A DNA stretch of 64,000 nucleotides from assembly GCA_963800975.1 (NCBI GenBank), contig CAWDDB010000005.1:62001-126000 (forward strand), given 5' to 3'. A program made the position numbers and the translations under genes. Positions 30,569 through 39,736 of the stretch are shown here, in pieces (the stretch's first letter is position 1; every line of letters starts with the position of its first letter). The notes under the pieces were generated by a model that worked only from the letters and a program-made list of their open reading frames with translations, did no database searches and was not told where the DNA came from. This DNA comes from JALYGY01 sp963800975 (GTDB taxonomy: Bacteria > Actinomycetota > Rubrobacteria > Rubrobacterales > Rubrobacteraceae).

Positions 30569-31411
30569 TTGGGCATCCTCAAGAACATCGAAAAGCGGAT
30601 GGAGTCCCTCGTCGAAGGCGTCTTCGGGCGCGCGTTCAGGCGTCAGATCCACCCCGTCGAGATCGCCAAGGCCCTGACCAAGCAGATGGACGAGGGCAGG
30701 ATGGTGAGCATCTCGCGCACCTACGCCCCCAACGACTTCAGCGTGCACCTCTCGGAGGAGGACGTGGAGTCCATAAGGGCCTACCAGGACGCGCTCAAGG
30801 ACGAGTTGATCCAGTACGCCTCGACCCACGCGGAGAACAAGGACTACCACCTCATGACGCCGCCGAGGGTCCGTTTCGAGGTCGAGGACTCGCTGCGCTT
30901 CGGTGAGTTCGGCATCACGGCCAAGCTGACCGGCGGGGACGGGCCGCGCGAGAAGGGCGCCCCCCAGGACACCTCGGGCCAGACCCGAATCTTCCGCACG
31001 GAGGAGACCGGGGGCGCGGCGCGGGACCAGGGTACGTCCTCCATCTCGCCGGAGGAGGCCCAGAAACACGGGCTCGCGCGGGAGGTCGTGGAGGTGGTCA
31101 CCAAGAGCGGGAAGTTCCCCCTGGAGGGCCGCGGGCCCTGGACCGTCGGCCGCTCGCAGGACAACGACATCGTCATCTCGGACCCGAACATCTCGCGCCG
31201 GCACGCGCGGCTCACACGCGCCGACAACGGCTACGTCGTGGAAGACCTAGGTTCGACCAACGGGACGCTCCTGGACGGCGCCCCGATCGATCGCGAGCGC
31301 ATAGAGAGCGGCGACGAGCTGACCTTCGGCCAGAGCACCGCCCGCTTCGTCCGCCGGATCGACTCCTCCGGAGAGGGCGGGAAGGACCCTTCGGGCCCAA
31401 GGGGGCGATAG
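30569..31411 (+). CDS. fhaA: FhaA-type FHA-domain protein
   Basis: 280 aa from TTG 30569, 8 bp after the kinase. N-terminal DUF3662 domain (IEKRMESLVEGVFGRAFRRQ, HPVEIAKALTKQMD, YAPNDFSVHL), a flexible linker, and a C-terminal FHA domain: WTVGRSQDNDIVI, NISRRHARL, YVVEDLGSTNGT. FHA domains bind phospho-Thr; FhaA in mycobacteria links Ser/Thr kinase signals to peptidoglycan synthesis via MviN/MurJ. The synteny supports the same role here. Confidence 0.93.
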   Translation: MGILKNIEKRMESLVEGVFGRAFRRQIHPVEIAKALTKQMDEGRMVSISRTYAPNDFSVHLSEEDVESIRAYQDALKDELIQYASTHAENKDYHLMTPPRVRFEVEDSLRFGEFGITAKLTGGDGPREKGAPQDTSGQTRIFRTEETGGAARDQGTSSISPEEAQKHGLAREVVEVVTKSGKFPLEGRGPWTVGRSQDNDIVISDPNISRRHARLTRADNGYVVEDLGSTNGTLLDGAPIDRERIESGDELTFGQSTARFVRRIDSSGEGGKDPSGPRGR

Positions 31412-31415
31412 GACC

Positions 31416-31901
31416 GTGCTCGAGCTCCAGGTGCCGCTTCTGGCGGCCAAGGCGCTGCTGTTGTTGTTGCTCTTTGCCTTTATCTACGCGGTGATGCGCC
31501 GGGGGATCGGGGACCTGCGGCGGGTCCCCGACGACGAGCCCTACGAGCCTGGGCGCCCGCGCGAGCCGCGGGGCGTCTACGCCCCGCGCGGGGCAGCGCC
31601 GGGCGAATCGGAGCTCGTCGTCGAGGACTCGGAGATCCTGGCCCCCGAGACCCGGTTCGCCGTAGAAGACGGCGCCACCAGCATCGGCCGCTCGGCGGCG
31701 AGCGACATCACCCTCAAGAGCGACGACTTCGCCTCGGGGCGCCACGCCCAGCTCACGCGCCACGGGGGGCTGCTCTACGTCGAGGACCTTGGCTCCACCA
31801 ACGGCACGTTCGTCAACGGGCGCAAGACAGTCGGGGCAACCCCCCTGAGGCACGGGGACACCGTGCGGGTCGGCTCGACAACCTTCAGGTACGAAGAGTA
31901 A
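31416..31901 (+). CDS. fhaB: FhaB-type FHA-domain protein
   Basis: 161 aa from GTG 31416, 4 bp after fhaA. One N-terminal membrane helix (AKALLLLLLFAFIYAVM), a charged linker, then FHA: TSIGRSAASDITL, ASGRHAQLTRHG and YVEDLGSTNGTFVN. In mycobacteria FhaB/FipA binds phosphorylated partners at the division site. It forms part of a tightly packed operon with fhaA and pstP. Confidence 0.93.
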   Translation: MLELQVPLLAAKALLLLLLFAFIYAVMRRGIGDLRRVPDDEPYEPGRPREPRGVYAPRGAAPGESELVVEDSEILAPETRFAVEDGATSIGRSAASDITLKSDDFASGRHAQLTRHGGLLYVEDLGSTNGTFVNGRKTVGATPLRHGDTVRVGSTTFRYEE

Positions 31902-31912
31902 TCTCCGGGGCT

Positions 31913-33136
31913 ATGTTGTATCTCGAACCCTTTGGCGCCACCGACGCGGGAAAGGTCAGGTCAAACAACGAGGACGCGCTCCTCGTCGGCGAGGGCCGCG
32001 ACGAGACGCTGTTCGCCGTAGCCGACGGCATCGGCGGCTTCGAGGCGGGCGAGGTGGCGAGCCACATCGCCGTCGACGTGCTCAGGGAGCTAGAGCCGGG
32101 GGCGTCCTTCGAGGCCGCCATAAAGGAGGCGAACCGCAGGATCCTCACCGTCGGCAGGGGCGACGAGAGGCTCTCCGGGATGGGGACGACCGTCGTCGCC
32201 GTTCGCTTCGGCGGCACCCGCGGGCAGCCGCGGGCCCAGATCGCGCACGTCGGAGACTCCCGCGTGTACCTGCTGCGGGACGGGAAGCTGAGGCCCGTCA
32301 CCGAGGACCACTCGCTCGTCGCCGAGCTGGTCCGCAGCGGGGACCTGACCAGGGACCAGGCCGCCGAGCACCCGCAGAAGAACCTGATCACCAGGGCGCT
32401 GGGCGCTGAGGAGGACGTCGAGGTGGACACCTCGACGCTGGCCGTGGAGGCGGGGGATCGCCTCCTGCTTTGCTCCGACGGCCTCTCGGACATGGTGCCG
32501 GAGGGGAGCATAGAGGAGATCCTGGCCGCCTACCCGGACGATCCCGAGGGGGCGGCGGGCAACCTCGTCTCCGCCGCCCTTGAGGCCGGCGGCACGGACA
32601 ACGTGACCGTGGTCATCGTGGACGTCAAGGAGGAGGAAGAGGAGGTCGGGCGCGAGGAGGCCTCGGGCGACACCAGGGAGATGCAGCCCGTCGCGCGTCC
32701 GGAAGGCGGGAGCGAGGACCGGCCGACGCGCGCCACCCCGGCCCCCGAGGGCCGCGTCGAGGGCGGCCCAAGCGTCTCGGCCAGGACCCCCTCCAGGCGT
32801 GGTGCCAGGCCCAAGGCGCGGAGCAAGCAAGAGCGGAGAAGGACCGCCTTCCGCAGGTTCGCGCGGGGCCTGGCGGCGGTGCTGGTGGTCGTCATCGCGC
32901 TGACGCCGGCGTACATGTGGGGGTCAACGCGCTACTACCTCGACCTCGAGGACGGCGAGGTGGTCGCCTACAGGGGGCTGCCCTACGCCCCCCTGGGCGT
33001 CGAGCTCAACGAGGAGTGGCGCAGGACGGGCATCCAGAGCGGCGAGGTCAAGACGCCATACCTCGAGCCGATAGAGTCCCACAAGCTCTACACGCAAGAC
33101 GAGATAAAACAGGTCTTGCAGGACCTCGGCAAGTGA
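31913..33136 (+). CDS. pstP: PP2C-family Ser/Thr phosphatase
   Basis: 407 aa. The catalytic domain (about residues 1-240) shows all PP2C motifs: DAGKVRSNNEDALL, VADGIGGFEAGE, GMGTTVV, HVGDSRVYLLR, TEDHSLV, CSDGLSDM and GGTDNVTVVIV, with the metal-binding Asp residues intact. A basic linker precedes one membrane helix (LAAVLVVVIALTPAYMW) and an outer tail of about 70 aa. It reverses phosphorylation by the operon's kinases. Its last codons overlap the rodA start by 4 bp (GTGA). Confidence 0.94.
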   Translation: MLYLEPFGATDAGKVRSNNEDALLVGEGRDETLFAVADGIGGFEAGEVASHIAVDVLRELEPGASFEAAIKEANRRILTVGRGDERLSGMGTTVVAVRFGGTRGQPRAQIAHVGDSRVYLLRDGKLRPVTEDHSLVAELVRSGDLTRDQAAEHPQKNLITRALGAEEDVEVDTSTLAVEAGDRLLLCSDGLSDMVPEGSIEEILAAYPDDPEGAAGNLVSAALEAGGTDNVTVVIVDVKEEEEEVGREEASGDTREMQPVARPEGGSEDRPTRATPAPEGRVEGGPSVSARTPSRRGARPKARSKQERRRTAFRRFARGLAAVLVVVIALTPAYMWGSTRYYLDLEDGEVVAYRGLPYAPLGVELNEEWRRTGIQSGEVKTPYLEPIESHKLYTQDEIKQVLQDLGK

Positions 33137-34434
33137 CCCAGCGCGCGACCAGCCCCATGATCCTCGCCCTCCTCATAACCTCCCTCGGGTTCGCGACCCT
33201 CATCTTCGCGCAGGAGGCCGCGAGCCCGCCCCTCGTCTACGGCGCCTACTACGCCGGCACGCTGTTCGTGCTCTACCTCGGCGTCAGGCTGCTCCTGCCC
33301 CACTCCGACGTGCTGCTCCTGCCCATAGTCACGATGCTAACCGGCATCGGGCTCGTCATGATCTTCCGGCTAACATACGAGATCAGGGGGGCCAGGGACC
33401 TGGCGCTGACGCAGGCGATCTGGATCCTGGTCGGGAGCGGGGCGATGTTCTTTATCGTGGTGTTCTTCCGCAACTACCACCGCCTCTTCGACTACAAGTA
33501 CCTCCTCGCCATCGGGGCGGTGGCGCTTATCGCCTCGACGTTTACCCCCTTCGGCTACGAGGTCAACGGGGCGCGGCTCTGGGTAGCCATCGGCCCGGTC
33601 AACTTCCAGCCCTCGGAGTTCGCCCGCATCGCGCTCGTCATCTTCTTCGCCGGGTACCTGGCCGAGAAGCGCGACGTCATGACGGCGACGAGCCGCACCA
33701 TCCTCGGCGTCCAGATCCCGGCCCTCAAGTACTTCGGGCCCGTGGCGCTCGTGTGGGCCGCCTCGCTCGGGCTGCTGGTCTTCGAGAAGGACCTCGGGAG
33801 CAGCCTCCTGTTCTTCGCCGTCCCCCTGCTTATGCTCTACGCGGCCACCGGCCGCATAGCCTACGTGCTGCTCGGCGCGATGCTGTTCTCCGTCGGCTCG
33901 CTCGTCACCTACCTCCTCTTCGGCCACGTGCAGCTCAGGGTGCAGAGCTGGCTCGACCCCTGGCAGGACCCCGACGGCGCCGGGTTCCAGATCTTGCAGA
34001 GCATCTTCAACATCGCCGACGGCGGCCTTACCGGCACGGGCCTCGGGGCGGGGTTCTCCCAGACCATCCCCGAAGTCGAGACGGACTTTATCTTCTCCGC
34101 CATAGCGAGCGAGATGGGGCTTTTGGGGGCGACCGCCGTGCTGCTGGCTTTCCTGGCGTTCGTGTACCGCGGGATCAAGATCTCCCTTCTCGCCGAGGAC
34201 GAGTCCTCGAAGCTCCTCGCCTTCGGGCTAACGGCCATGTTCGCCCTCCAAACCCTCGTCATCGTGGGCGGGGTGACCAAGGCGATACCCCTGACCGGCA
34301 TCACCCTACCCTTCGTCTCCTACGGCGGCTCTTCCGTCGTCGGCAGCTTCATCCTGACAGCCCTGCTGCTGGTGATCTCCGAGCAGGCAGGCCGCCGCGA
34401 GACCGAAGAGACCCTGTACGAGGGTTCGGCGTGA
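33133..34434 (+). CDS. rodA: RodA/FtsW-type peptidoglycan polymerase
   Basis: 433 aa from GTG 33133, overlapping pstP. SEDS family with ten membrane helices; key segments NGARLWVAIGPVNFQPSEFA, FEKDLGSSLLFF, FSQTIPEVETDFIFSAI and GITLPFVSYGGSS. SEDS proteins are glycan-chain polymerases working with a class B transpeptidase, and the matching pbpA follows with a 4-bp overlap. Whether it acts in elongation or septation cannot be told from sequence; rodA is used by synteny. Confidence 0.93.
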   Translation: MTQRATSPMILALLITSLGFATLIFAQEAASPPLVYGAYYAGTLFVLYLGVRLLLPHSDVLLLPIVTMLTGIGLVMIFRLTYEIRGARDLALTQAIWILVGSGAMFFIVVFFRNYHRLFDYKYLLAIGAVALIASTFTPFGYEVNGARLWVAIGPVNFQPSEFARIALVIFFAGYLAEKRDVMTATSRTILGVQIPALKYFGPVALVWAASLGLLVFEKDLGSSLLFFAVPLLMLYAATGRIAYVLLGAMLFSVGSLVTYLLFGHVQLRVQSWLDPWQDPDGAGFQILQSIFNIADGGLTGTGLGAGFSQTIPEVETDFIFSAIASEMGLLGATAVLLAFLAFVYRGIKISLLAEDESSKLLAFGLTAMFALQTLVIVGGVTKAIPLTGITLPFVSYGGSSVVGSFILTALLLVISEQAGRRETEETLYEGSA

Positions 34435-35861
34435 ACGCGCACGTCAGGCGGACGTTCTACCTCTTCGTCGCGGGGTTCGTCGCCCTCGTCGGGATGCTCG
34501 TCTACTGGCAGGTCTACGCCCGCGAGTCGCTGGCCAACAACCCCCAGAACGCCCTCCAGACCCAGCGGTCTATCTCGACGCCGCGCGGTTTGATCCTGGC
34601 CGGCGACGGCGAGACGGTGCTGGCCGAGAGCGTGCGGCGCAAGACCCCGGGCGGTCCCGTCTACGACAGGGTCTACCCCGAGGGCGAGGTCTTCTCCAAC
34701 GTCGTCGGCTACTGGAGCATCAAGTACGGGGCGACCGGCATCGAGATCGGGCAGAACTCCGAGCTCTCCGGCACGGCCGAGCCGGCCACCCTCGACGGCC
34801 TCATGAACCAGATGAGCGGCGGTCCCACCCCCGGCAACAACGTGGTCCTCACCCTCGACCCCGAGCTGCAGCGCATCGCCTACGAGGGGCTCGGCTCCAG
34901 CGTCACGGGCAGGGGCGCCGTCGTCGCCGTCGACCCGAGAAACGGCGAGATCCTGGCGCTGGCCTCCTCCCCCTCCTACGACCCGAACAACATCGACCGG
35001 ACCTTCCCCGAGCTCTCCACGGACCCCGACGCTCCCCTTATAGACCGCGCGATCCAGTCGCTCTACCCGCCAGGGTCCACCTTCAAGGTCGTGACGGCTG
35101 CGGCGGCGCTCGAGGCCGGTCTGAGCCCCACCCAGACCTTCGTAGATGACGGCAACTACGAGCTGACCGGCTACACGGTGGTCAACTACAAGGGCAAGAA
35201 GTACGGACGCGTCACCTTCACAGAGGCCCTAGTCTTCTCCATAAACGCCATCTTCGCCAAGATAGGCGTCGAGATAGTGGGGGCCGAGAGGCTCGCCGAC
35301 ACGGCCTACGATTTCGGCTTCGGCGATTCCTACGACGACTTCTCCCTGCCCGTGACCGCGAGCAACCTGGGACCGCCGCCGGAGGAGTGGACCCCCGGAA
35401 CCCTCGCCCAGAACTCCTTCGGCCAGGGACCGGCCAGCTCCAACGCCTTCGAGATGGCGCTCGTCGCGGCGGCCGTGGCCAACGACGGCAAGCTGATGAA
35501 CCCCCGCGTGGTGCGCGAGGTGCGCTCCCCGGACGGGATCATCCTCGACAGGCCAGCCCCGAGCGTCCGCAGCGAGCCGCTCGACCCGGACACGGCCCGC
35601 ACGCTCAACCTGATGATGCAGCGCGTCGTCACCGATGGTGGGCTGACCGTCGCGGAGATCCCCGGCGTCAAGGTGGCGGGGAAGACGGGCACGGCCGAGA
35701 CGGCAGCGGCGCCGCACTCCTGGTGGATCACCTTCGCCCCCGCGGACGACCCCAAAATAGCCGTCTGCGCCATGGTAGAGAACGGCGGCGAGGGGGACGA
35801 CGCGGCGCTGCCCATCGCCGACGAGATCATGACGGAGTATCTGATGGAAAGCGGAGGTTAA
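34431..35861 (+). CDS. pbpA: Class B penicillin-binding protein (PbpA type)
   Basis: 476 aa from GTG 34431. One N-terminal membrane anchor (FYLFVAGFVALVGMLVYW), a short pedestal, then a transpeptidase domain with S-x-x-K at Ser216 (PPGSTFKV), S-x-N at Ser270 (SINAIF) and K-T-G at Lys418 (GKTGTAET). It cross-links peptidoglycan made by the preceding SEDS protein. Translationally coupled to rodA. Confidence 0.94.
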   Translation: MNAHVRRTFYLFVAGFVALVGMLVYWQVYARESLANNPQNALQTQRSISTPRGLILAGDGETVLAESVRRKTPGGPVYDRVYPEGEVFSNVVGYWSIKYGATGIEIGQNSELSGTAEPATLDGLMNQMSGGPTPGNNVVLTLDPELQRIAYEGLGSSVTGRGAVVAVDPRNGEILALASSPSYDPNNIDRTFPELSTDPDAPLIDRAIQSLYPPGSTFKVVTAAAALEAGLSPTQTFVDDGNYELTGYTVVNYKGKKYGRVTFTEALVFSINAIFAKIGVEIVGAERLADTAYDFGFGDSYDDFSLPVTASNLGPPPEEWTPGTLAQNSFGQGPASSNAFEMALVAAAVANDGKLMNPRVVREVRSPDGIILDRPAPSVRSEPLDPDTARTLNLMMQRVVTDGGLTVAEIPGVKVAGKTGTAETAAAPHSWWITFAPADDPKIAVCAMVENGGEGDDAALPIADEIMTEYLMESGG

Positions 35862-35864
35862 GGC

Positions 35865-35870
35865 TATAAT
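35865..35870 (+). promoter_or_regulatory. Candidate internal promoter of pknB (leaderless)
   Basis: A consensus TATAAT lies 9 bp before the pknB ATG at 35880, right after the pbpA stop. The transcript would begin at or next to the start codon. It suggests that pknB can be transcribed separately from the upstream operon. Confidence 0.6.
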
Positions 35871-35879
35871 GCCAAGTTC

Positions 35880-37892
35880 ATGCAGCAGCTTGTAGACAAT
35901 CGCTACCGCTTGGTCAAGCCCCTTGGAAGCGGGGGCATGGCCGACGTGTACCTGGCGCACGACGACATCCTCGACAGGGACGTCGCCCTCAAGGTGATGA
36001 GCACGCGCTACGCGAGCGACGACGAGTTCGTCGAGCGCTTCAAGCGCGAGGCCCAGAGCGCAGCCGCGCTCTCCCACCCGAACATAGTCTCCATATTCGA
36101 CCGCGGCGCCTCGGAGGACGGGACGTACTACATAGCCATGGAGTACCTGCCCGGGGGCACGCTCAAGGACAGGATCATGAGAAAAGGCGCGCTCCCGGCG
36201 CGCACGGCCGCGGCGGTGGCGCTCCAGATAGCCGAGGCCCTCCAGGTGGCGCACGAGCGCGGCGTGATCCACCGCGATATCAAGCCGCACAACATCCTAA
36301 TCACGGAGTCTGGCGACGTGAAGGTCACGGATTTCGGCATAGCCAGGGCCGCCTCCTCCTCCACGATGACCCGCACAGGCTCCATACTTGGCACCGCCCA
36401 CTACATCTCGCCCGAGCAGGCGATGGGCGAACCCGTTGGCCCGCCGAGCGACCTCTACTCGCTCGGCGTGGTCCTGTACGAGATGCTCACGGGCGACCTG
36501 CCGTTCGACGCGGAGACGCCCCTCGGGATCGCGATGAAGCACGTAAACGGGCACCTCAGGCAGCCGAAGGAGGTAGACCCCTCGATCCCGGACGGGATTA
36601 ACGCCATCACGTGCCGGCTGCTCGCGAAGGACCCCGAGGACCGCTACGCGAGCGACGCGGAACTAATAGAGGACCTGGAACGCGTCGCGGCGGGCTTCGA
36701 GCCGGCGGGCGCGACGACCGAGATGACGACCCGCGTCATGCCCGCGACGGCGCCGACCCGCGTCGCGCCGCCGCAAGCGGCGCTCGGGAACGGCAAACGC
36801 CGCCGCAAGGCCTGGCCTGTGATCCTGATCCTCATGGCGCTTCTGCTCCTGGCGACGGTGGCCCTGGCCGCCTTCGACTTCCTGCGCGGCGGCCAGCAAC
36901 AGGCGGCCCAGGTGCCGGTCCCCGACCTGGTCGGCATGACCGTCCAGGAGGCCGAGGATCGGGTCGGCGACCGCTTCCTGATCGAGGTCCAGAGGGAGGT
37001 CGAGGGCGAAGACCCTGTCGACACGATAACGAGCCAGCAGCCTGAGAACGGCAGCGCCGAGAGGGGCTCGACGATCCTGGTCACCGCCGTCGGGACGCAG
37101 GTCGCCGACGTGCCGAACGTCGTCGACCAGGGGCGCGACGCGGCTCGGAGCGCGCTCGAGGATGCCGGCTTCGAGGTCTCCGTGCAGGAGCGCGAGAGCA
37201 CCTTCGACGAGGAGAACAACGTCGTCGCCCAGGACCCGCAGGGCGGGACGTCGGCGGAGACGGGCTCCAAAGTGACCGTCACCGTCGGGACCGGGCCCTC
37301 CACCGTGAAGGTCCCGAACCTCTACGGGAACAACCAGGCTCAGGCGGCCGCTTTGCTCGCTGACGTCGACCTGGAGCTCGGCACCGTGCGCGAGGACTAC
37401 AACAGCGAGGTCGCGGAGGGTCAGATCTTCTACCAGGAGCCCGCCGGTGGCCAGACGGTGGAGCGCGGCAGCGCGGTGGCCGTCACCGTCAGCCTCGGGC
37501 TCGAACAGGTGGCGATCCCCGAAGTCTACGGGCTTGACATCGCGACCGCGCAGGCGAACCTGGAGGAGCTGGGGCTCGTCCCCACGGCGATCGAGAGCAC
37601 CCTGCCGAACAACGAGCCGGCTGGCACGGCGCTGGAGACGGACCCTGCCACGGGCGCGATGCTCGATCCGGGCTCCCCGATAACCATCTACTACAGCGCC
37701 GGGCCCCCGCCCGAGACCACCCAAGATGCCGCGCAGGAGGATCCACAGGATGATTCGGGCTCGCGAGGGCGGGAAGGCAACGGGTCGAACCTCCAGAACG
37801 CCCTCAGGGACGGCCTCGGAGGAGTACTCGGGGGCAGCGACGACCGAGGCAGCGACGACCGAGGCAGGGGCAACAACGGCCGCGAGAATTAA
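35880..37892 (+). CDS. pknB: PASTA-domain Ser/Thr kinase
   Basis: 670 aa. Kinase domain: LVKPLGSGGMADVYLAHDD, VALKVM, VIHRDIKPHN near residue 131, VTDFGIARA near 151 and GTAHYISPEQA. A membrane helix (WPVILILMALLLLATVALAA) near 315-335 leads to four extracellular PASTA repeats starting VPDLVGMTV, VPNVVDQGR, VPNLYGNNQ and IPEVYGLDI, which sense peptidoglycan fragments. The tail is disordered with GSDDRGSDDRG. PknB coordinates growth with wall synthesis; phosphatase and FHA partners are encoded just upstream. Confidence 0.95.
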   Translation: MQQLVDNRYRLVKPLGSGGMADVYLAHDDILDRDVALKVMSTRYASDDEFVERFKREAQSAAALSHPNIVSIFDRGASEDGTYYIAMEYLPGGTLKDRIMRKGALPARTAAAVALQIAEALQVAHERGVIHRDIKPHNILITESGDVKVTDFGIARAASSSTMTRTGSILGTAHYISPEQAMGEPVGPPSDLYSLGVVLYEMLTGDLPFDAETPLGIAMKHVNGHLRQPKEVDPSIPDGINAITCRLLAKDPEDRYASDAELIEDLERVAAGFEPAGATTEMTTRVMPATAPTRVAPPQAALGNGKRRRKAWPVILILMALLLLATVALAAFDFLRGGQQQAAQVPVPDLVGMTVQEAEDRVGDRFLIEVQREVEGEDPVDTITSQQPENGSAERGSTILVTAVGTQVADVPNVVDQGRDAARSALEDAGFEVSVQERESTFDEENNVVAQDPQGGTSAETGSKVTVTVGTGPSTVKVPNLYGNNQAQAAALLADVDLELGTVREDYNSEVAEGQIFYQEPAGGQTVERGSAVAVTVSLGLEQVAIPEVYGLDIATAQANLEELGLVPTAIESTLPNNEPAGTALETDPATGAMLDPGSPITIYYSAGPPPETTQDAAQEDPQDDSGSRGREGNGSNLQNALRDGLGGVLGGSDDRGSDDRGRGNNGREN

Positions 37893-37962
37893 GGATTACG
37901 AATTACGAATCTGGAACTGGAGCGCTTGCCGCCGCGTTGGTAGGCGCTCGGATCTTGCATTC

Positions 37963-38232
37963 CTAACTCTGTAGTAGGTCCGTTCTAACGTAGTCTTCTA
38001 GCGCGGCGGCGCATACAGCGCGCGGCGGGCTTACCTCGACGAAGCTGTGCCGGCCGATGGCGTTGTCCCTGAGCCAGTCTTCACCGACGTCCTTGGTCCT
38101 GTCGAGGTCGTAGCCGGTCTCGAAATACGCGGTCCGGAGCCCGCCGCCCGCCAGCTCGACGACGAGTATGGGGTACCTGCCGGGGGAGTAAGCCCGGACC
38201 TTAACGCTTCGTTCTGTCGCGGCGTCGGACAC
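37963..38232 (-). CDS. Hypothetical protein
   Basis: 89 aa from GTG 38232; no good RBS is visible. Compact mixed sequence (VKVRAYSPGRYPILVVELAG, LRTAYFETGYDLDRTKDVGE) without signal peptide or membrane helix. I recognise no family. It ends 70 bp after pknB on the opposite strand. Upstream it faces the left copy of a 78-bp direct repeat, so before element insertion it was divergent from the 40261 nuclease gene. Confidence 0.6.
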   Translation of the reverse strand: MSDAATERSVKVRAYSPGRYPILVVELAGGGLRTAYFETGYDLDRTKDVGEDWLRDNAIGRHSFVEVSPPRAVCAAALEDYVRTDLLQS

Positions 38233-38281
38233 TGAGGGAAGTTTATACGAGGAGACCGCGCGAGAGAACCCCCGCGGCGGG

Positions 38282-38359
38282 GCTCCCGGAGCGCCACGAT
38301 AGAATCACGGGCGTATGAAGACGCCGTACGACGCTCGTATTCGCGGAGGGAGACCTCAT
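38282..38359. repeat. Left attachment-site copy
   Basis: 78 bp, 77 identical to 40185-40262. It includes the inverted repeat GGCGT-ATGAAG-ACGCC, a plausible core for integrase binding. Exact crossover point cannot be placed. Confidence 0.8.
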
Positions 38360-38781
38360 TCCGCTCACCCGAGCGGCGTTCTCCGCTGAGCCCGGCTTCT
38401 TTCCCTTCCCCGTCTATGGCTTGAACCGCTCCCTTTTCGTGTCCTGCTTGTGTCAGCTTCTGTGTCCTGTCGCTCTCCGGCGTCTACCTCCCTCTGGGTC
38501 GTTCGCACGTCAGTTCCGGCCCAGCTTCGAGTCCCCAGCCAAGAAGGACATCGTACGCAGCGATGCGTGGCAAGGGAATGTATGTAGGGTAAACGACGGC
38601 GGGGAGGGTGTGCCTACCGTGGTTGAAGTTAATAACACTTAATACAATTCGGGGCATCCTGAGCCTTGCGAAATACATCGAAAGGTGTAAGGTAACTACG
38701 CCCTTCGGGGCAGGGAAAGGGAAGTTGGTCAGGGCCAGAAGGCGTTTCTGGTCCCAATCCTCGAGCTAGGAGAACAGTCTC
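38360..38781. other. Stretch of the element without a supported gene
   Basis: About 420 bp with lower GC than its surroundings and no frame that looks coding in either direction. The only local feature is the AGGAGA ribosome-binding site at its right end for the next gene. Confidence 0.6.
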
Positions 38782-38985
38782 ATGCTAGCTCACGAGCCGC
38801 GTCGTGGCATGTTGGTGCGCGTGAAGAAGGGGTGCTGGAAGCTGGAGTTCCGCGACCGGCACGGCACCGTGGAGCACATGTGGGGCGCTCCCGAGCACCC
38901 GGCATTGGACGTGCGGCTCGAAGACGGACGGTTGGAGTTGTTCTGGTTCCACGAGCTGGACCAGATACAGATAGAAGGGGTGTGA
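38782..38985 (+). CDS. Small hypothetical protein of the element
   Basis: 67 aa with AGGAGA 8 bp before ATG 38782. A beta-rich sequence: MLVRVKKGCWKLEFRDRHGT, HMWGAPEHPALDVRLEDGRL, LFWFHELDQIQIEG. No family recognised. The codons look biased like real genes, and a second small gene begins 3 bp after its stop, so the two form a pair. Confidence 0.6.
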   Translation: MLAHEPRRGMLVRVKKGCWKLEFRDRHGTVEHMWGAPEHPALDVRLEDGRLELFWFHELDQIQIEGV

Positions 38986-38988
38986 GGC

Positions 38989-39186
38989 TTGGAGAACCCG
39001 AACGACGGCCAGACAGGCTTGGGCAGGGGACGGAAGTCGCCGGAGGAGTGCGCCCACGCCGCTCCTATCCTGGTGGAAGGGGTGAGGTACGGGTTGGGTG
39101 CCAGGTGCCACGTGTGCGGCGCGGTCGGACCAACGAGGGACGGTGCGGAGAATGCCGGGGAAGCCGTGCAGATGGTGAGATGGTAG
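38989..39186 (+). CDS. Small Lar-like zinc-ribbon protein
   Basis: 65 aa from TTG 38989. The C-terminal half, YGLGARCHVCGAVGP ... NAGEAVQMVRW, resembles the second Cys pair and the closing helix of Lar-type (restriction-alleviation) zinc-finger proteins of phages; the first Cys pair is missing. In phages Lar counteracts host type I restriction, but this short form may not function. It sits in the integrated element with other small genes. Confidence 0.55.
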   Translation: MENPNDGQTGLGRGRKSPEECAHAAPILVEGVRYGLGARCHVCGAVGPTRDGAENAGEAVQMVRW

Positions 39187-39207
39187 GGGCTTGCGCCCTT
39201 ATCCTGT

Positions 39208-39390
39208 ATGGAGAAGGAAAGAAAGACCGAGCGCAACACCCATCTTGAACTGCCCTTCGGCTACTATCTGGAACGCGACGCAGAATTGCTAATCCTGCGT
39301 CGGTCCGATAGCTCCTTCGTGGCATCGTTCAGCGCTAGGCGTGCAGACCTCTTCGAGATCGAGTTGAGGGCGTGGGAGGATGCCGACTAG
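39208..39390 (+). CDS. Small protein, paralogue of 60159-60386
   Basis: 60 aa. Core LPFGYYLERDAELLILRRSD then SSFVASFSARRADLFEIELRA aligns with the protein at 60159-60386 (LPKFDYHVDESDPDVVVLTR, GAFVAAFSARGVTREGIIEA), sharing the block FVAxFSAR. The pattern of two strands and a helix suggests a tiny alpha/beta domain. Function unknown; its presence in two accessory regions marks it as mobile-element cargo. Confidence 0.6.
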   Translation: MEKERKTERNTHLELPFGYYLERDAELLILRRSDSSFVASFSARRADLFEIELRAWEDAD

Positions 39391-39736
39391 GGTTGACTCC
39401 GAAGAGCTTGGTACCCTCTCTTAAGGTTGACGGGTAGGAAAGAGAAATGCGGAGTGGGCACCAAGCTCCTGTTGTCGTACGGCACATTGCCCTCATGGCA
39501 AATGTGTTTGACCCACAATGTTGTCTCACACCGGTCAACATACAATTGGGTGGTGGCTATTGCGTTCGGCGCACCATTAGGAGCGCGTCGCCATGTCCCG
39601 GCCTACCGAGACGCCCGTGTGCTCCGGCTACATGCTCAAAATGCGTGCTTGCGATTGGCTCCAAGCCATTCGCCGCAGTACCGGCTGCCGTCCTCGCTCG
39701 TTACCGTCCATCTTCGCCTTGCTTGCGAGCCTGCCG
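39391..39736. other. Stretch of the element without a supported gene
   Basis: About 345 bp. It would be expected to encode the catalytic half of the integrase whose N-terminal half lies at 39737-40114, but none of the R-H-R-Y motifs is found in any frame. Confidence 0.55.

Noticed and set aside
38421..38678. Short frames in the left part of the 1.9-kb element
   Set aside because: No RBS, no recognisable motif, and both strands are open only briefly; not supported as genes.
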